A stretch of DNA of 64,000 nt from Endocalyx cinctus. Taxonomy: Eukaryota; Ascomycota; Sordariomycetes; Amphisphaeriales; Apiosporaceae. How positions within the stretch are numbered: position 1 is the first letter of the stretch; each line of letters starts with the position of its first letter. The DNA lies in the NCBI GenBank assembly GCA_001600455.1, contig BCKC01000004.1, positions 4,204,915 to 4,268,914 of the forward strand. Reading direction: 5' to 3'. The translations under genes and the position numbers were made by a program. The notes under the pieces were generated by a model, which was not told where the DNA came from, did no database searches, and saw nothing but the letters and a program-made list of their open reading frames with translations. Positions 1 to 12,520 of this stretch are shown here, one piece after another.

Positions 1-299
1 CTACCTAAACCCTCCTCGGCGCTCTTTGGTACCTTAGCAGCCGAGACTTTCAAGACGCGACCAAATAATTCGGATTGGTCCATGTTGTCGATAGCTTCCT
101 TCGCGTCGTCGGCATCCTCAAATTCGACGTACGCGAAACCTCTATGGGGATCTGTCGCATTTGGTGCATCATTTTTTGGTAGCGTTATATCGGTAATCTC
201 TCCAAATGGTATGAAAGCGTCGTGAAGATTCCCTTGCGTAACGACCGAGGCGAGACCTCCGACGTATACCGTTGCTTTCCAACGTGCAGCGTCTGTCAT
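1..299 (-). CDS. RRM-domain RNA-binding protein, cyclophilin-33/PPIE-type N-terminus (partial)
   Basis: The ATG is at 299 on the minus strand and the reading frame runs off the left edge, giving 99 codons. It encodes one RNA recognition motif: RNP2-like V-Y-V-G-G-L near residue 11 and RNP1-like R-G-F-A-Y-V-E-F near residue 60, followed by N-M-D-Q-S-E-L-F-G-R. This pattern is typical of the RRM that precedes the cyclophilin domain in PPIE/Cyp33, and of the related short fungal RRM proteins. The visible end, E-E-G-L-G, matches where fungal members continue into a short Trp-containing tail, which lies outside the window. The role is RNA binding, probably spliceosome-associated; this is inferred from the family. 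It is divergent from SEC31 across about 820 bp. Whether a cyclophilin domain follows cannot be seen. Confidence 0.8.
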   Translation of the reverse strand, partial: MTDAARWKATVYVGGLASVVTQGNLHDAFIPFGEITDITLPKNDAPNATDPHRGFAYVEFEDADDAKEAIDNMDQSELFGRVLKVSAAKVPKSAEEGLG

Positions 300-1118
300 A
301 TTGAAGTTTTGAAATTTTTGACTAAGGGTTGACACAACTCTTTTTTTTCTGTTCCTGTTTTTTTTCTTCCTCTTTTCTTTCCCCGACTCCCTCTTTTCTC
401 GGATTTTATTCCTGAGTTGATATCGTATATAAAGAGAGGCTCAAAAGTTATATGCAGCCAGACCAATCGATTAATTATTATTTATTAGCCTCGTCCACGG
501 GTCGAAACGAAATATAGTATATCACGTGGCTATACTCTGTACATAACCTTGGAATGGATTTTTATTTGGGCTTCATTTTTATCCACTCTGCCACTCTGCC
601 ACTGACACAGTAAACGTTTAATGGATGGTCTGTGCATTTATATCCACAATTTCATATTCTAAGCATATTTATTATACGGAGTCAGGAAGTACAGTAGTAA
701 TGGATACTTGCTTAAATACAGTAAATACAGTGTTTTATATACTCCCCCCTTGATTGAACTTGGCCTGTCATCTGTGAGCTCACACAACCCACCAAAATCC
801 AATCCCTCCCCATTGAGTTTGGATAGTAATAAGTGTATATCTGGCAACAACCTAATAACGACAACAAGATGAACTCTTAACATTTCTGCTTTTATGATTT
901 AATGACCACTAGTCAGCAAGCATCAAAACTTATTTTATATTAAATAAATATTATTTATAAATTTAGCTAGCTGGGCTAGAGTCATCAATGCCACCTGGCA
1001 TTTCTCGTCTTCATCTCATTTCTATCCCACTCTAAATCTTGGGTCTCGATTTGTTGATCTTGATTCCTTGTACTCCCTTAGATTTTTCTTCGAAATCTAT
1101 TTTTCAAATTAAATCAAC
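300..1118. promoter_or_regulatory. Divergent promoter region between the RRM gene and SEC31
   Basis: This AT-rich stretch has pyrimidine-rich tracts beside both start codons (T-rich and CT-rich just left of the RRM start at 310-405; TC-rich at 1000-1100 before SEC31). I see no coding exon in it. It most likely holds the two promoters and 5' leaders. Confidence 0.5.
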
Positions 1119-4100
1119 ATGGTTCGATTAAGGGAGATCGCACGAACTGCTGCCTTTGCCTGGTCACCATCTACCGACAAACCTTTATTGGTCACCGGAA
1201 CCAGAGCTGGGGCTGTTAATGCCGACTTCTCTGACGAAACCAAATTGGAATTATGGGATTTGAGTCTCGATAACCAAGAACAGGGACTTGAACTACAGCC
1301 TATCGCCACCCTCTCTGCTGATTCCAGGTAATTTACTTAGATGCGAGATGACGTAGAATTTCGCGAGCTGTAGTACTAATCTACCTATGTGCTCTTCAGG
1401 TTCTACGATATTGCCTGGGGCCAACCTTCTGAAGATTATCCCAACGGAATTATCGCCGGTGCCCTCGAAAACGGTTCCCTCGATCTCTGGGATGCCGAAA
1501 AGCTGATTGCCGGCGAGAGCGACGCCCTCATTTCGAGAACAACGAAACATACCGGTCCGATCAAGTCATTACAGTTCAACCCATTGAGACCGCAGATTTT
1601 AGCTACTGCCGGTGCTAAAGGCGAGCTGTTCATTTATGATGTAAACGACCCCGACAGCGCTTTTAGACTGGGCACCGCCGCTGCTCGATCAGACGACTTG
1701 GAATGCGTAGCTTGGAATATAAAAGTAGCTCATATTCTTGCTACCGGAGGCTCGGGCGGATTTGTTACGGTCTGGGATTTGAAAACTAAGAAGGCGTCAT
1801 TTACTCTCAACAACAATCGCAAGGCCGTCAGCTCCATTGCCTGGGATCCGAACAACTCCACTAAGCTCTTAACCGCCACGCCTGACGACTCGAACCCCCT
1901 TATCCTCCTGTGGGATCTGCGAAACTCGAACGCGCCAGAAAGGACCCTGCAAGGTCATGAACAAGGTGTCCTCTCCGTATCGTGGTGTCTGCAAGACCCT
2001 GACCTTCTTCTCTCTTGCGGAAAAGATAACAGAACTTTAATTTGGAACCCTCAAACTGGTGAATTCTACGGAGAGTTCCCCGAGGTTACAAACTGGACAT
2101 TCTTAACCCGATTTCATCCACAAAATCCAAACCTCTCGGCTACCGCGGCATTTGATGGCAAGATCACGGTCCAGACGCTCCAAAACACGAACCCATCTTC
2201 TTCTCAAAGCACGGCGCAACCTAATCTGGATGGTGAGGATTTCTTTACCCAGGTACAGACCCAACCACAAGGTGCCGCTTTCACCTTGCCCAAGGCCCCG
2301 AAGTGGTTTGAGAAGCCGATTGGTGCTTCATTTGGATTTGGCGGAAAACTAGTTATTTTCAAGGCCAGTCCCATCCAACCTGGACAAAAGCCTGCTTCGA
2401 AGCTGCAGATAACCCAATTTTCCGTCGACTCAGATATAGGTTCTGCTACGGAAAAGTTTGAAGAGACGCTGAAGTCTGGAGATATTGCCGCGATATGTGA
2501 ATCACATAAGGAAGAAGCTAAGACCGACGAAGAGAAGGCCGATTGGCGCGTAATAGAAACCCTTCTTTCCGACAACCCACGAGCGCAAATCGTCGATTAT
2601 CTTGGATTCACCGAAGAGGAAGAGGAAACAAATGGAGTTACCGAAGACACCGCCGAAACCAAGGAGGCTGAGCCTAAGCAGGAATCGTTAGATGTTAAGA
2701 CGCATAAGAAGCGCATATCCACTTTCTTCTCGGATGGAGCTGATGGTGAAGGCGAGGATTTCTTGGCCAGCTTGTCAGCTACTAAAGGAGCCAAGACCGA
2801 TAACCCTTTCCAACTTTTTGGCGAAAGCGATACCGCTGCTGATAAGCAAATTACAAAGGCATTGATGCTGGGTCAGTTCGAAAAGGCAATGGAAGTTTGT
2901 CTGAAGGAGAAGCGGATGGCGGATGCTTTTATGATTGCAAACTGTGGTGGTAAAGATTTGATGGACAAAGTTCAATCTGCGTATCTGTCTCAGAAGACCG
3001 GCATGCCTAGTTATTTACGTCTTCTAGGCTCCGTTATTGTGAAGAACCTTTGGGATGTCGTCTATAACGCCGACTTGGCCGATTGGAAAGAGACCATGGT
3101 GACTTTGTGCACCTTTGCAGACCCTACCGAATTCCCCGACCTTTGCGAAGCTTTGGGTGATCGCATCTACGAATCTGGGTCAAGGAAAGACGCCTCTTTT
3201 TGTTATGTAGTTGGATCTAAGCTCGAGAAGGTTGTTGAAATATGGATTGCCGAGCTGGAAGAAGCCGAAAAGGCTGCCATGGCAGAGGCCAACGACTCCT
3301 CTTTCTCTGTCCACGCGAGATCTTTACAACAGTTCATCGAAAAGGTTACCGTATTCCGCTACGTAACCAAGTTCCAAGACGGTGAAGTAAACTTATCGTC
3401 TGACTGGAAGTTAGCGTCACTTTACGATAAATACGTCGAGTACTCTGACATTGTGGCGGCGCATGGTCAACTTGCCGTTGCCCAAAAGTATTTGGATCTT
3501 CTTCCACCCAAGTTCGCGGCAGCAGATTTAGCCCGGGAGCGTTTGTCATTCGCAACCAAAAAGGCTGCTCCTCAGCCTACTTCGAGACAACCCACCCAAC
3601 GACCTATGGTTACTACGGCCGCTCAGCCAAGGGGACAACCACCAATGCCCACGCAACCGGCAGTGGGAGGCTACAGACCGACTCCCGCGGCACCTAGTGC
3701 TTCCCCTGCCAACCCATATGCGCCTCCTTCTGTTGCGCAGACACCCGCAGCGAATCCTTACGCTCCACCTGCCAGCCACAATCCTTATGCCCCGCCTATC
3801 AGCAGCAACCCTTATGCACCCCCAGGAATACAAACTCAACCAACTCCGATGGCTCCACCTCCACCATCTAACTACATGCCTTCACAGCCATCATTTGCCC
3901 CACCTAGGTCCTCGACACCTTCGAAACCACCGCCGCGAGCTGCTGCAGATGCCGGGAACTGGAATGACGTGCCGATGGTTGCAAGGCCTCCACCTAGGAG
4001 AAGCACACCGAGTGTAGCTCCTGTTACATCACCCTTCCCGAACCAGGCTAACCAACCAATGCCCCCCCCTCAGAGTCCCTATGCCTCACAGAGGGGAACT

Positions 4101-5060
4101 TCCACACCTCCGCCGCCTCCCAAGGGCCCGCCTCCTGCTGCTCGTGTGATGTCTCCGCTTGGCGGGCCGCCGCAAGCCGGTCAATTGCCACCCCCGCCAC
4201 GCCCCGGATCGTCTGCTGCCAATATGTATGCTCCTCCGGCAGGTCAGACTCCTGGAGGTGGACCGGGGTTGCCTCCGCCACCACCGATGGGTAACATTGT
4301 GCCTAGAACGTCATCGCCGTACAATCCACCACCGTCAGGTGGGCCACCCACCAACCGGTATGCGCCAGCACCGGCTCCTCCGCAAGCTAGCCAGCCTCCT
4401 CAGCAACCAGGCTTTGCTCCTCCACCAGGAGGTAGCCGACCTCCTCCGCCCAACCCCTACGCGCCTCCTCGACAAGCTACGCCCTCACAAAACCCGTACG
4501 CCCCTTCACCGTACGGAGCGCCACCGACGCAACAAGCTCCGCCCCCTATGGGTCCTCCGCCTTCGAATAGTGGTGGACCACCTCCGGCTGCAAGCACACC
4601 AGCTCCACCTCCACCGGCGGCAGCTCCACCACCGGCGGCTCCGCCTAAACACCCTCCAGGCGACCGTTCCCATATCCCATCTAATGCTCAGCAATTGGTG
4701 GACATCTTGAGCCGCGACATGCAACGAGTGGCGGCTAAAGCCCCCGCTCAGTTTGCCCCACAGGTAAAAGATACTCAGAAGCGACTGGGATTGCTCTTCG
4801 ATCACCTCAACAACCAGGAGCTGGTTAAGCCTGACACGATAGAGCAACTCACCGTTCTTGCGCAAGCACTTGAGCGTAGGGACTTTAACGAGGCGCATCG
4901 CCTACAGGTTGAGACGCAGCGGGACAAGCTAGAAGAATGTGGTAATTGGATGGTAAGTGATAGTTGACCCATTTATATCATACCTGAAAGAGAGCAATGC
5001 ACTAACGACAAGTAGGTCGGTGTGAAACGATTAATCCAAATGAGCAAGGTGACGGACTGA
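1119..5060 (+). CDS. sec31: Protein transport protein SEC31 (COPII outer coat)
   Basis: Three exons: 1119-1327, 1400-4952 and 5016-5060, giving about 1268 aa, the usual size for fungal Sec31. The ATG at 1119 begins M-V-R-L-R-E-I, typical of the family. The N-terminus (about 1-380) is a WD40 propeller, with several W-D/I-W-N repeat ends. An alpha-solenoid follows at about 480-760, then a very Pro-rich linker (about 800-1130) with repeated N-P-Y-A-P-P units, and a C-terminal helical domain. The second intron (branch site ACTAAC at 5001) joins W-M to V-G-V-K-R-L; without splicing the frame ends early in S-D-S. Sec31 pairs with Sec13 to form the outer cage of COPII vesicles leaving the ER. It is essential and constitutive in yeast. 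The assignment is firm. Confidence 0.96.
3711..3824 (+). repeat. Tandem N-P-Y-A-P-P coding repeats in SEC31
   Basis: Four copies of an Asn-Pro-Tyr-Ala-Pro-Pro unit occur here, separated by short Ala/Ser-rich spacers, with further copies near 4456 and 4492. They lie in the disordered linker, which in Sec31 contacts Sec23/Sec24. The repetition comes from the protein sequence and the codons vary, so it is not a recent DNA duplication. Confidence 0.85.
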
Positions 5061-5694
5061 ACAGTATGAGTAACTGAAGCCAAACTGGATGACATATAGG
5101 TGAGAAAGTGAAGCAGTATTTTAGTACGCAGTGGTTGACCCCCCACGAAGTTGATGCCGAAATGAACGAGCCGGAAAATGGAGGAAGACTTGAACGAGAG
5201 AAAAAGATAGTATATGTAAAACGAAAGAAAATATGAGGTAATTATTCTATAGAACATTACATCTCGCCTTACAAAGTGCTCATTTTCTCGTAGCATCTAA
5301 AGTTCCCGGAGGAGTTACAACATTGCTAATTGTGAGGTGAGTAGTACATACGTAGCTCAGGATGAAAGTATGTATGTAGTTGTACAGGCCACAATGTAGA
5401 ATCAACCACCAGCGACATGATAGCATTAGATTTATGATATTATACCCTTTTTATGGGGGAAAAAAGAAGGAAAAGAAAATAGTACCAACTGCACTGCATA
5501 TTTAAACTACGGTTATAAACTGACGAAAATGTTTAGGATATGATGATATGAAAAGGGTTGGTTAAGATGAGTTTCACCGACATATGAACCTTCAAAAGAA
5601 GTATTGCATATATACTCGATTCTCTTCCTAAAGACAAGACCAATCAGCTCTAGGACTTGGACATAAAGCAAGACTCATGATGGCGGATAAGTAT

Positions 5695-6012
5695 TCATAG
5701 ATCTAGGTGGTCTACTAACGTGCTTCTACGAGATTTTTCGTCGCTATAATTAAGATAGCTCTCAAAGTGGTCTTGGTTGTGGAAATCTTTCACTCCACGT
5801 AGCAAACGAACGTGCGCTGCCTCAAGGTTTTTACCAGAGTCATATGAGGCTTCAAGTTCTTGGAGGCTTTTTAAAATAATTTCATCTATTTAGTCCGCAG
5901 AAGACTTGTTGGATCACCGAGTATTCGATACGAGAATATTGCTTCTATTGTTTTGCGGGGAATTATCTCGAAGAATACGCGGGCTCGGTATATCATCGTC
6001 GCATAAAATCAT
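5695..6012 (-). pseudogene. Possible decayed or mis-spliced small gene (unknown)
   Basis: On the minus strand an ATG at 6012 opens a frame of 106 codons to a TGA at 5695-5697, interrupted by two in-frame stops: a TGA near 5914-5916 and a TAA at 5890-5892. The flanking parts look protein-like. The distal half has a helix-like, charged composition (L-Q-E-L-E-A-S-Y-D-S-G, later R-L-L-R-G-V-K-D-F-H) and ends S-T-L-V-D-H-L-D-L. I tried GT-AG introns of 32-65 nt across the two stops and none restored the frame. It may be a pseudogene, a gene with an intron I cannot place, or chance. I recognise no family. Confidence 0.25.
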
Positions 6013-8576
6013 TCGACATCTTCTCTTAGTAGGTAAGACTTCTAGCCGATCTGAATAGTTTCGATTTTACGTAAACCCTCATAGTAATAAATGAGCAATT
6101 AATCTTCGGTAGACTAACTGGCTTGAAGAGAAGAGTAGGAGGGAGGCTTGCTAGCTTCTAGGTAGAACTAAGTGTACCTACCTACCTACCTATGCACTTT
6201 GATGCTATTTCGAATTGCCGGTCCAGCTGATGCGTTAGGATCTTGGTCCAGCGATGGATACTCCTATTACCATGCCAAAAAAATAAGAAAGGAGTATCCC
6301 TTCGGGGTAATTCATAACATACAACCGAACACGGTTTCGAGGACTTCATTAGGCAAGATATCCCAGTTTCACCGCTTATTTCGGCGTAAGTTAGCTCTTT
6401 CTTGGATGAGAAGTTGGTTTGGAGTAATATATTGATGTGTTGGGTTTATTGAAGAAGTACGTAAGGGATTGAAATTTTGTGCGCGTGGTTAATGAACGCG
6501 AGTAATATCTCTTATTGTCAGTCTTCCAACAGCAGATAGAAGGTAAGAAAGGATCAGGGAAAGTAGCGTGAAAGGATCCCATTAAACAAGATTCACATGT
6601 CAAATTTTACCAACATTAAGAAATTAATTCGGCACCCCTCAATTTATTTATGAAGAAGACCCGAGGAACTTGTAGGAGACCCCAACTGCAGTCAGCCTCA
6701 AGAAGGGGGCGTGACCATCCAGTAGCGCTTATGCATATAAGAAAAACGTTCCGGCGGGAGGCCAAAACCAATAGTGAGTGCTCAGGAAGACCAAAACAGT
6801 AATGTTACTAAGACATTGTAGGGTTCCAAGCTGATGGTGCTGTTGTTGGTGGTGGTGGTGGGTGGGTGGTGCGGAGGAGGCTTGAACGGGTGTGTGACAC
6901 AGACTAGGGTAAACGCATGAAGAGAGATTATTCACTGCTGCATGGAAATATTCTATTCCTCCCCCCTTGCCTATCGGGCTCTACTCATTCCGCCGAATGG
7001 AAAAATAATAACTTTTTTTTTTCTTGCATCAACCTGAATGAAGCTCACTTAAGTGATATGACCTGCAGTAGCCCGCAACTTCTCCATCCGGGGATGCAGG
7101 AAGACGCGCAATTGATTTTCGGGTTATTTACACTAATATGACGAGTTATCCGAACCTGAAATGTAACCTGCACGCATGTATCCGTAATTGCTTGATATCT
7201 GATATCTAACCAATCTTACATCTCATTCGTTGCTTTGCTAAGTTACTGCTTACTCCCTTGACTCGGGCGTGGGTGGAAGATCTGAGCGAGAGTCTATCTG
7301 AACTTCACTCCCTTATCCACTGTCATGTTCCCCTATTCTAAAAGTCAAATGAAACAAATTGCTAAGTCTCCTGTGTAACCAATAGTTCCTTTTCTATGGT
7401 ATATGACAAAGAAGAGAAGGCTGGTGGCGTTTTAAATATCACTGCCCCGTTGCTATTCATAGGGTTTAGGGGCCACAATTTTCTTCCTTTTTTCCCCTTT
7501 TCTTTTTATTTCTATTTGACCGCTTTTCGAGTGAACAAACATAGAAACGAATGACTAATTGGTTAAACTACTTCCAAGTTTCCACTTGGAGGTGAAACTG
7601 TTGAGTCCCCACGCACTTAACCCCGAATTACTGTCCTAAAATGGAAAAACAGAGGTGCGAAAGTTATTCCTAGTTGAGAAGTAGTCACGTTAGAAGAAAT
7701 ACTGGAGAACAAAGGGTCCTTAAAAAAATGAGTGACTTCGTGGCTGTAATTAAGCAAAGAATTACCACACTTTAGTCGTTGATAAAAACTTTCGGCGATA
7801 AATCCTTTTGTAGAATGGTCTATGGATACCGCGGGCCGATGGTGGGAAAATATATTTATCGCTCTATATATGCTATGGATGTATATAATAAGCTAGGTAG
7901 TAGTATTTATGACTTGCGTATTATGATTATAAACATCCATGGCTACCATATATAGACAGGTGTCATCAAGAATGGATTTCCTGGTTACGTTGGCTTGGAG
8001 CGAGTGAGTGACAGGCGGTAGGTAGAGAAAGAAGACAACCCCCGACTTTTTATCCCCCAGTTACCCCGCAAAATGTATTCGCGCCCCTCTGAAGAACTGG
8101 AATGGTACGGTAGATGAGTGATTCGAGGATGTTGAAAAGTAATATGATCTCACATTTGCTACCCTTCCATCGAAGGAATTTAGACACGTACTTGGGTAAT
8201 TTGTAGTAAATTAACCTTTTTTTAAAGTTATCCAGTGACCGTTGACCGTTTGTTCTGACTTCGATACGCGAGATGATATCAATTCCACAATAGTTATTGA
8301 TTCTGGATTATTGTAAGCCTAAAAATAATAAGAAGAATAAGAAGAAGCAGTTTATATTAGTCTCGATCAAATTGTTGAATGGGTCATCTTCTTCATCTTG
8401 TTCTTTGCCCAAGATTCCACCAACCAACCAGTTCCATTGGCATTGTAGTCGACCCCTGCAACAACAACAACACACACACAAACCCCCGCCCCCATCCCAC
8501 ATTTTCTTTTCGAAAATATCTTTCCTTCACACCATCATAACACGCAGGCCTTAACTATCTTTGCCTTTCCGAGAAA

Positions 8577-8726
8577 ATGCGACCAATCCTTTGTATTTTA
8601 TTATGCTGCTGTACGATCCCATCTGCGATAGATCACCGATCCGTATGTCTCAACATGAACGGCATACATGTTTTACCTCGGCTCGTAACGATACTTTGCG
8701 TACTTAACGAAAGATCGACTTCGTGA
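8577..8726 (+). CDS. Possible small secreted peptide or first exon (unknown)
   Basis: An ATG at 8577 follows a CT/CA-rich leader-like stretch and opens 49 codons. They start M-R-P-I-L-C-I-L-L-C-C-C, a hydrophobic Cys-rich stretch that could be a signal peptide. A good donor-like GTATGT lies at about codon 23, so the visible frame could also be the first exon of a spliced gene whose later exons I could not identify. There is no homology I recognise. Confidence 0.15.
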   Translation: MRPILCILLCCCTIPSAIDHRSVCLNMNGIHVLPRLVTILCVLNERSTS

Positions 8727-9626
8727 TTTGTTCTTCCGTTTATGATTAGTTCTTGTAGGCAGTAGTTTAGTCAATAGTCCATAGAATGCGAACCGCTACT
8801 GGTTCTCGATGTAACTTAAAATCCCCGTCAATAATTCTTATATTCTTGATGCCTGAAGGGTTTTTTTTTTGTTTCTTTCCCGCTCGACGTTTACCCCACG
8901 GGGAAGACATCGGAGAAAATACCTAATTAATAATGACTCTCTGTGATAATACGCTTTAGTCTCTCGTAGTCTTGGTTTTTTTCCTGGAATAAACTTCGAT
9001 TTTAGGAAAGTCCTGCGAAAAGTGAGCCTTTCGGTCCCTTTTTGGCCCTCTCCCTCGACCCCAAAGTGAATTTCTGGTCATGTGGGCGAATGCCAACCCG
9101 CGAAACTGACTAAGACATAAGCATTCGGATTACGAGACAAACCGAATCTCAAGATTTGCATTCCTCTTCGTATGCGGTGTTATTCAACCCCCATCCCTGG
9201 TCGGTGAGCGCATAGCCACGAGAAAAGCAAGGGGATCCACCCTTCGGAAGCTTGGGCGGTTAGCTACTCTAGTGTAACTGCTGCAGGTCTTTTAGCCCAC
9301 TTAGGTGAACCTGAATACCATACCCGTTTGTGCTTCGGGACCACTTTCCCATTCCATAATCTTATACATCTCCATTATACTTTGGCTGGGAGAAGTCCAT
9401 AGAGACTCTTATTCTCTCAGCATCTAGGCAGCTGAGAAGAAAGAGTATTTAATGGATCGACATACCGCACGTTTTGCTTCATGATGTCAGTACTTTGATA
9501 GTATGTTCCCCTGATTCTCGTTTTCTTGGAACTCGTGGCCCCCTTGCTCTTTGAAGGGTCTGTCTTAACTCTTCGTTGTCTTGGTTCGCCCTCCTGTCTC
9601 ACCTATTCTGGTCCATTTTCGTCATC

Positions 9627-11345
9627 ATGAAGACCTCCATGTTCTCGTTGGCCTCGGCCGCGCTCTTTTTTGTCTTGGGATCTGCTCTACCTGCTCCTGC
9701 TCCCGTCCCCGAGCCTGAAGAGGTCGAGAATCGGGCGGCCGCGCCCTCGGTAACGATTGACGACGGTACCGTAGTCGGTAACACTCTTCTCGGTGTTGAG
9801 AACTTCGCTGGCATCCCGTTCGCCGACGCGCCTACGGGTAACTTACGCCTGAAGCCTCCTCAGAGGCTGAGCTCATCCTTCGGCACGCTCGACGCCAGCG
9901 GCGTAGGGCCGTCCTGCCCTCAGATGTTCTTCTCGACCGAGGGAGACCTCCTGACCACCGTCCTGGGCAACCTCATCAACTCGCCCTTCCTGCAGACGGT
10001 AACGGGCCAGACGGAGGACTGCCTCACGATGAGGGTGATGCGTCCCGCCGGCACCAAGGCCGGCGACAACCTGCCCGTGCTGTTCTGGATCTTCGGCGGT
10101 GGGTTCGAGCTCGGAAGCCCCCAGATGTACGACGCCACGGGGCTCCTCACCAACGCCGTCTCCCAGGGCAAGCCGTTCGTCTTCGCCGCCGTCAACTACC
10201 GCGTCGGCGGGTTCGGCTTCATGGCCGGCAAGGAGATCCTCGCCGACGGCGCGTCCAACCTCGGACTTTTGGATCAGCGCATGGGCCTCGAGTGGGTTCA
10301 GGATAACATCGAGGCCTTCGGAGGCGACCCGACCAAGGTGACCATCTGGGGAGAGTCGGCCGGAGCCATCTCCGTTTTCGATCAGATGGCCCTGTACGGT
10401 GGGAACAACACCTACAAAGGAAACGAGCTCTTCCGCGGCGCCATCATGAACAGCGGCAGCGTCGTTCCGGCTAATCCGGTTGACTCCGATCGCGCCCAGG
10501 AGATCTACGATACTGTGGTGTCCAACGGTGGATGCGCCGGCGCCTCTGACACGCTGCAGTGTCTGCGCGATCTCCCCTACGACACCTTCCTGGACGCAAC
10601 AAACAGCGTCCCAGGAATCCTGAGCTACACCTCGGTGGCTCTTTCTTACGTGCCGCGACCCGACGGCGTGGTCCTCCCTGATAGTCCGGAACTGCTTGCC
10701 AGCAGCGGCCGGTACGCGGCTGTGCCGATGATCATCGGCGACCAGGAAGATGAGGGCACGCTGTTCAGCTTATTCCAACCGAACATCACGACGACGGACC
10801 GACTGGTCGACTACATGAACGACGTGTTCTTCCAAGGGGCCAGCCGCGACGAAATGGCCTCCCTGGTAGCCACCTACCCGAACGACATCACGGCCGGCAG
10901 CCCCTTCAGCACGGGTATCTTCAACAACCCTTACCCGCAATTCAAGCGGCTGGCGGCGATGCTCGGGGACCTCGTGTTCACGCTGACGAGGCGGCTCTTC
11001 CTCGAATCGACCCTGGCCGCGAACCCGGACGTTCCGGCTTGGTCGTACCTGTCCTCGTACGACCGGGGCACCATCATCCTCGGAACCTTCCACGGGTCGG
11101 ATCTGCTGCAGGTGTTCTACGGGCTCTTGCCGAATTACGCGAGCGCCTCGATCCAGTCTTACTACTTCTCGTTCTTGTACGACCTCGACCCGAACTCGAA
11201 CAACAGCTACATGGAGTGGCCTCAGTGGAAGGATAATAGGGACCTCATGCAGTTTTGGTCGAATAGCGGAAATCTGTTGGCCGACGACTTTAGGACGACG
11301 AGTTATGAGTGGATTAAGTCGCATGTTCCCATTTTACATATTTGA
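9627..11345 (+). CDS. Secreted type-B carboxylesterase/lipase
   Basis: Single exon, 572 aa. An upstream in-frame ATG at 9576 exists, but the ATG at 9627 starts a clear signal peptide: M-K-T-S-M-F, a hydrophobic core, then A-L-P-A-P-A-P. The alpha/beta-hydrolase features of the fungal Geotrichum/Candida rugosa lipase group are present. The oxyanion loop is F-G-G-G-F, the nucleophile elbow is G-E-S-A-G with Ser at about residue 244, the acid is in D-E-G-T, and the catalytic His is in T-F-H-G-S-D. It probably hydrolyses ester substrates outside the cell; the true substrate cannot be read from sequence. The coding DNA is clearly more GC-rich than its flanks. It has no obvious functional link to its neighbours. 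Confidence 0.92.
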   Translation: MKTSMFSLASAALFFVLGSALPAPAPVPEPEEVENRAAAPSVTIDDGTVVGNTLLGVENFAGIPFADAPTGNLRLKPPQRLSSSFGTLDASGVGPSCPQMFFSTEGDLLTTVLGNLINSPFLQTVTGQTEDCLTMRVMRPAGTKAGDNLPVLFWIFGGGFELGSPQMYDATGLLTNAVSQGKPFVFAAVNYRVGGFGFMAGKEILADGASNLGLLDQRMGLEWVQDNIEAFGGDPTKVTIWGESAGAISVFDQMALYGGNNTYKGNELFRGAIMNSGSVVPANPVDSDRAQEIYDTVVSNGGCAGASDTLQCLRDLPYDTFLDATNSVPGILSYTSVALSYVPRPDGVVLPDSPELLASSGRYAAVPMIIGDQEDEGTLFSLFQPNITTTDRLVDYMNDVFFQGASRDEMASLVATYPNDITAGSPFSTGIFNNPYPQFKRLAAMLGDLVFTLTRRLFLESTLAANPDVPAWSYLSSYDRGTIILGTFHGSDLLQVFYGLLPNYASASIQSYYFSFLYDLDPNSNNSYMEWPQWKDNRDLMQFWSNSGNLLADDFRTTSYEWIKSHVPILHI

Positions 11346-12520
11346 TGATGCGATGGAAATTTAAGTACGTTGACTATCGGATGGCTTTGGAGCCCCTATT
11401 TTTCATCAAGGCGTTGGTTTATCTTTTTCTCTTAATTTCCGATGTTACATTGTTTGTTTTTCGGATCACAAATGGCAGGGGCAGGATGCCGTTTGGAGTT
11501 TGGTTGGTTGTCCGGGGATGGAAAGTCTGGTACTACCGGACAGGGTTTTCTTTTCTTTTTTTTCAACAACAATGTATTTCACCAGGGGTGGATGATGATG
11601 TCGACGATGATAATGAGTCTTGTACATAGCATGGGGTCGCTTTAAGTAAATATGGGAACTAAGCACTCGGATTTCAATTTTTCATACATTCTTATTAACC
11701 CACTGCCGTCGAAATCTGCCCATTAGCGTATGAAAGAACAAAACTTTCATAACTCAATCAATCTTCGATGTGATGAAATATCAATTGTCGTAAATTGAGA
11801 ATTAACCGTTATTCCACCTATCTTTCTCATTATTCATCCTGTCTACGTGTCTCACAAGAGTCTCCCCGTGACGTGATGAGGATCACTAATTAGATTCCCA
11901 AGAATAGAACATGTTTAACGACACATCTGTGGCTTACCCTCTACCGATACCAGCAACCTATTCACAATACGTAGTAGAGTGGTGACACAAATTTAAGACC
12001 ATGCTACCCAGAAACCCTTAGAAAACGGTACGACACGTGACACAAGACGGCTCAGATCCATATCACCGACCGCGTCAGGAGCGCGGCGGAGAAGCGTATT
12101 TCAAACGGCTACAAGCCCATTGGTTTATAATAGAAGAATAGAACTCGGATTTTTCTCAAATATTTTCAAAGTTTTCTGATAATATGAGTATTGGGCTATT
12201 TACTTCGCTTTTAGCTGTCGCCGGTCGCATTTCCGAATCCTCACTTGAAGGGGAAAAAACTGTATAAAAGTAGCCGAGCAAGTAGAGGAAGCAACCAATC
12301 ATATCAGGGGCATTACGGAGATCCTAACCACTTTAGTCACGTCATATCCAGCGGAGAAACCCAATATTCCCATTTCACCATGCTGGCGCTGCCGTCACAT
12401 GGATCCAAACATTCTCGCCAAATTTTACCGACGCTGTCTTATTACCGACATTGTTTTATTACCGACCCGTGACGTTTCGTCGGATTTTATAGACTCACAG
12501 GGAGAATCTCGTTATCTATC
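11346..12520. other. Intergenic, no gene seen
   Basis: 3' region of the carboxylesterase and promoter of the rhodanese-like gene. The short open frames at 11342-11645 lie directly in the 3' UTR and lack coding character. Confidence 0.5.

Larger units (their letters stand above)
5061..9626. other. Gene-poor 4.5-kb interval
   Basis: No gene with a recognisable family is visible. The interval holds the SEC31 3' end, a CTAC microsatellite near 6177-6192, a GGT/GGGT-rich patch near 6843-6880, a CAA/CA-rich patch near 8460-8482, and two weak coding candidates listed separately (5695-6012 minus and 8577-8726 plus). The CT/CA-rich stretch at 8395-8570 resembles a fungal 5' leader. The last few hundred bases should contain the carboxylesterase promoter. 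Confidence 0.5.

Noticed and set aside
4159..4710. 183-codon plus-strand frame in SEC31
   Set aside because: Out-of-frame reading of the Pro-rich linker, rich in His/Arg/Leu as expected for a shadow.
10770..11324. 184-codon minus-strand frame inside the carboxylesterase
   Set aside because: Arg/Val/Glu-rich shadow frame of the GC-rich esterase coding strand.
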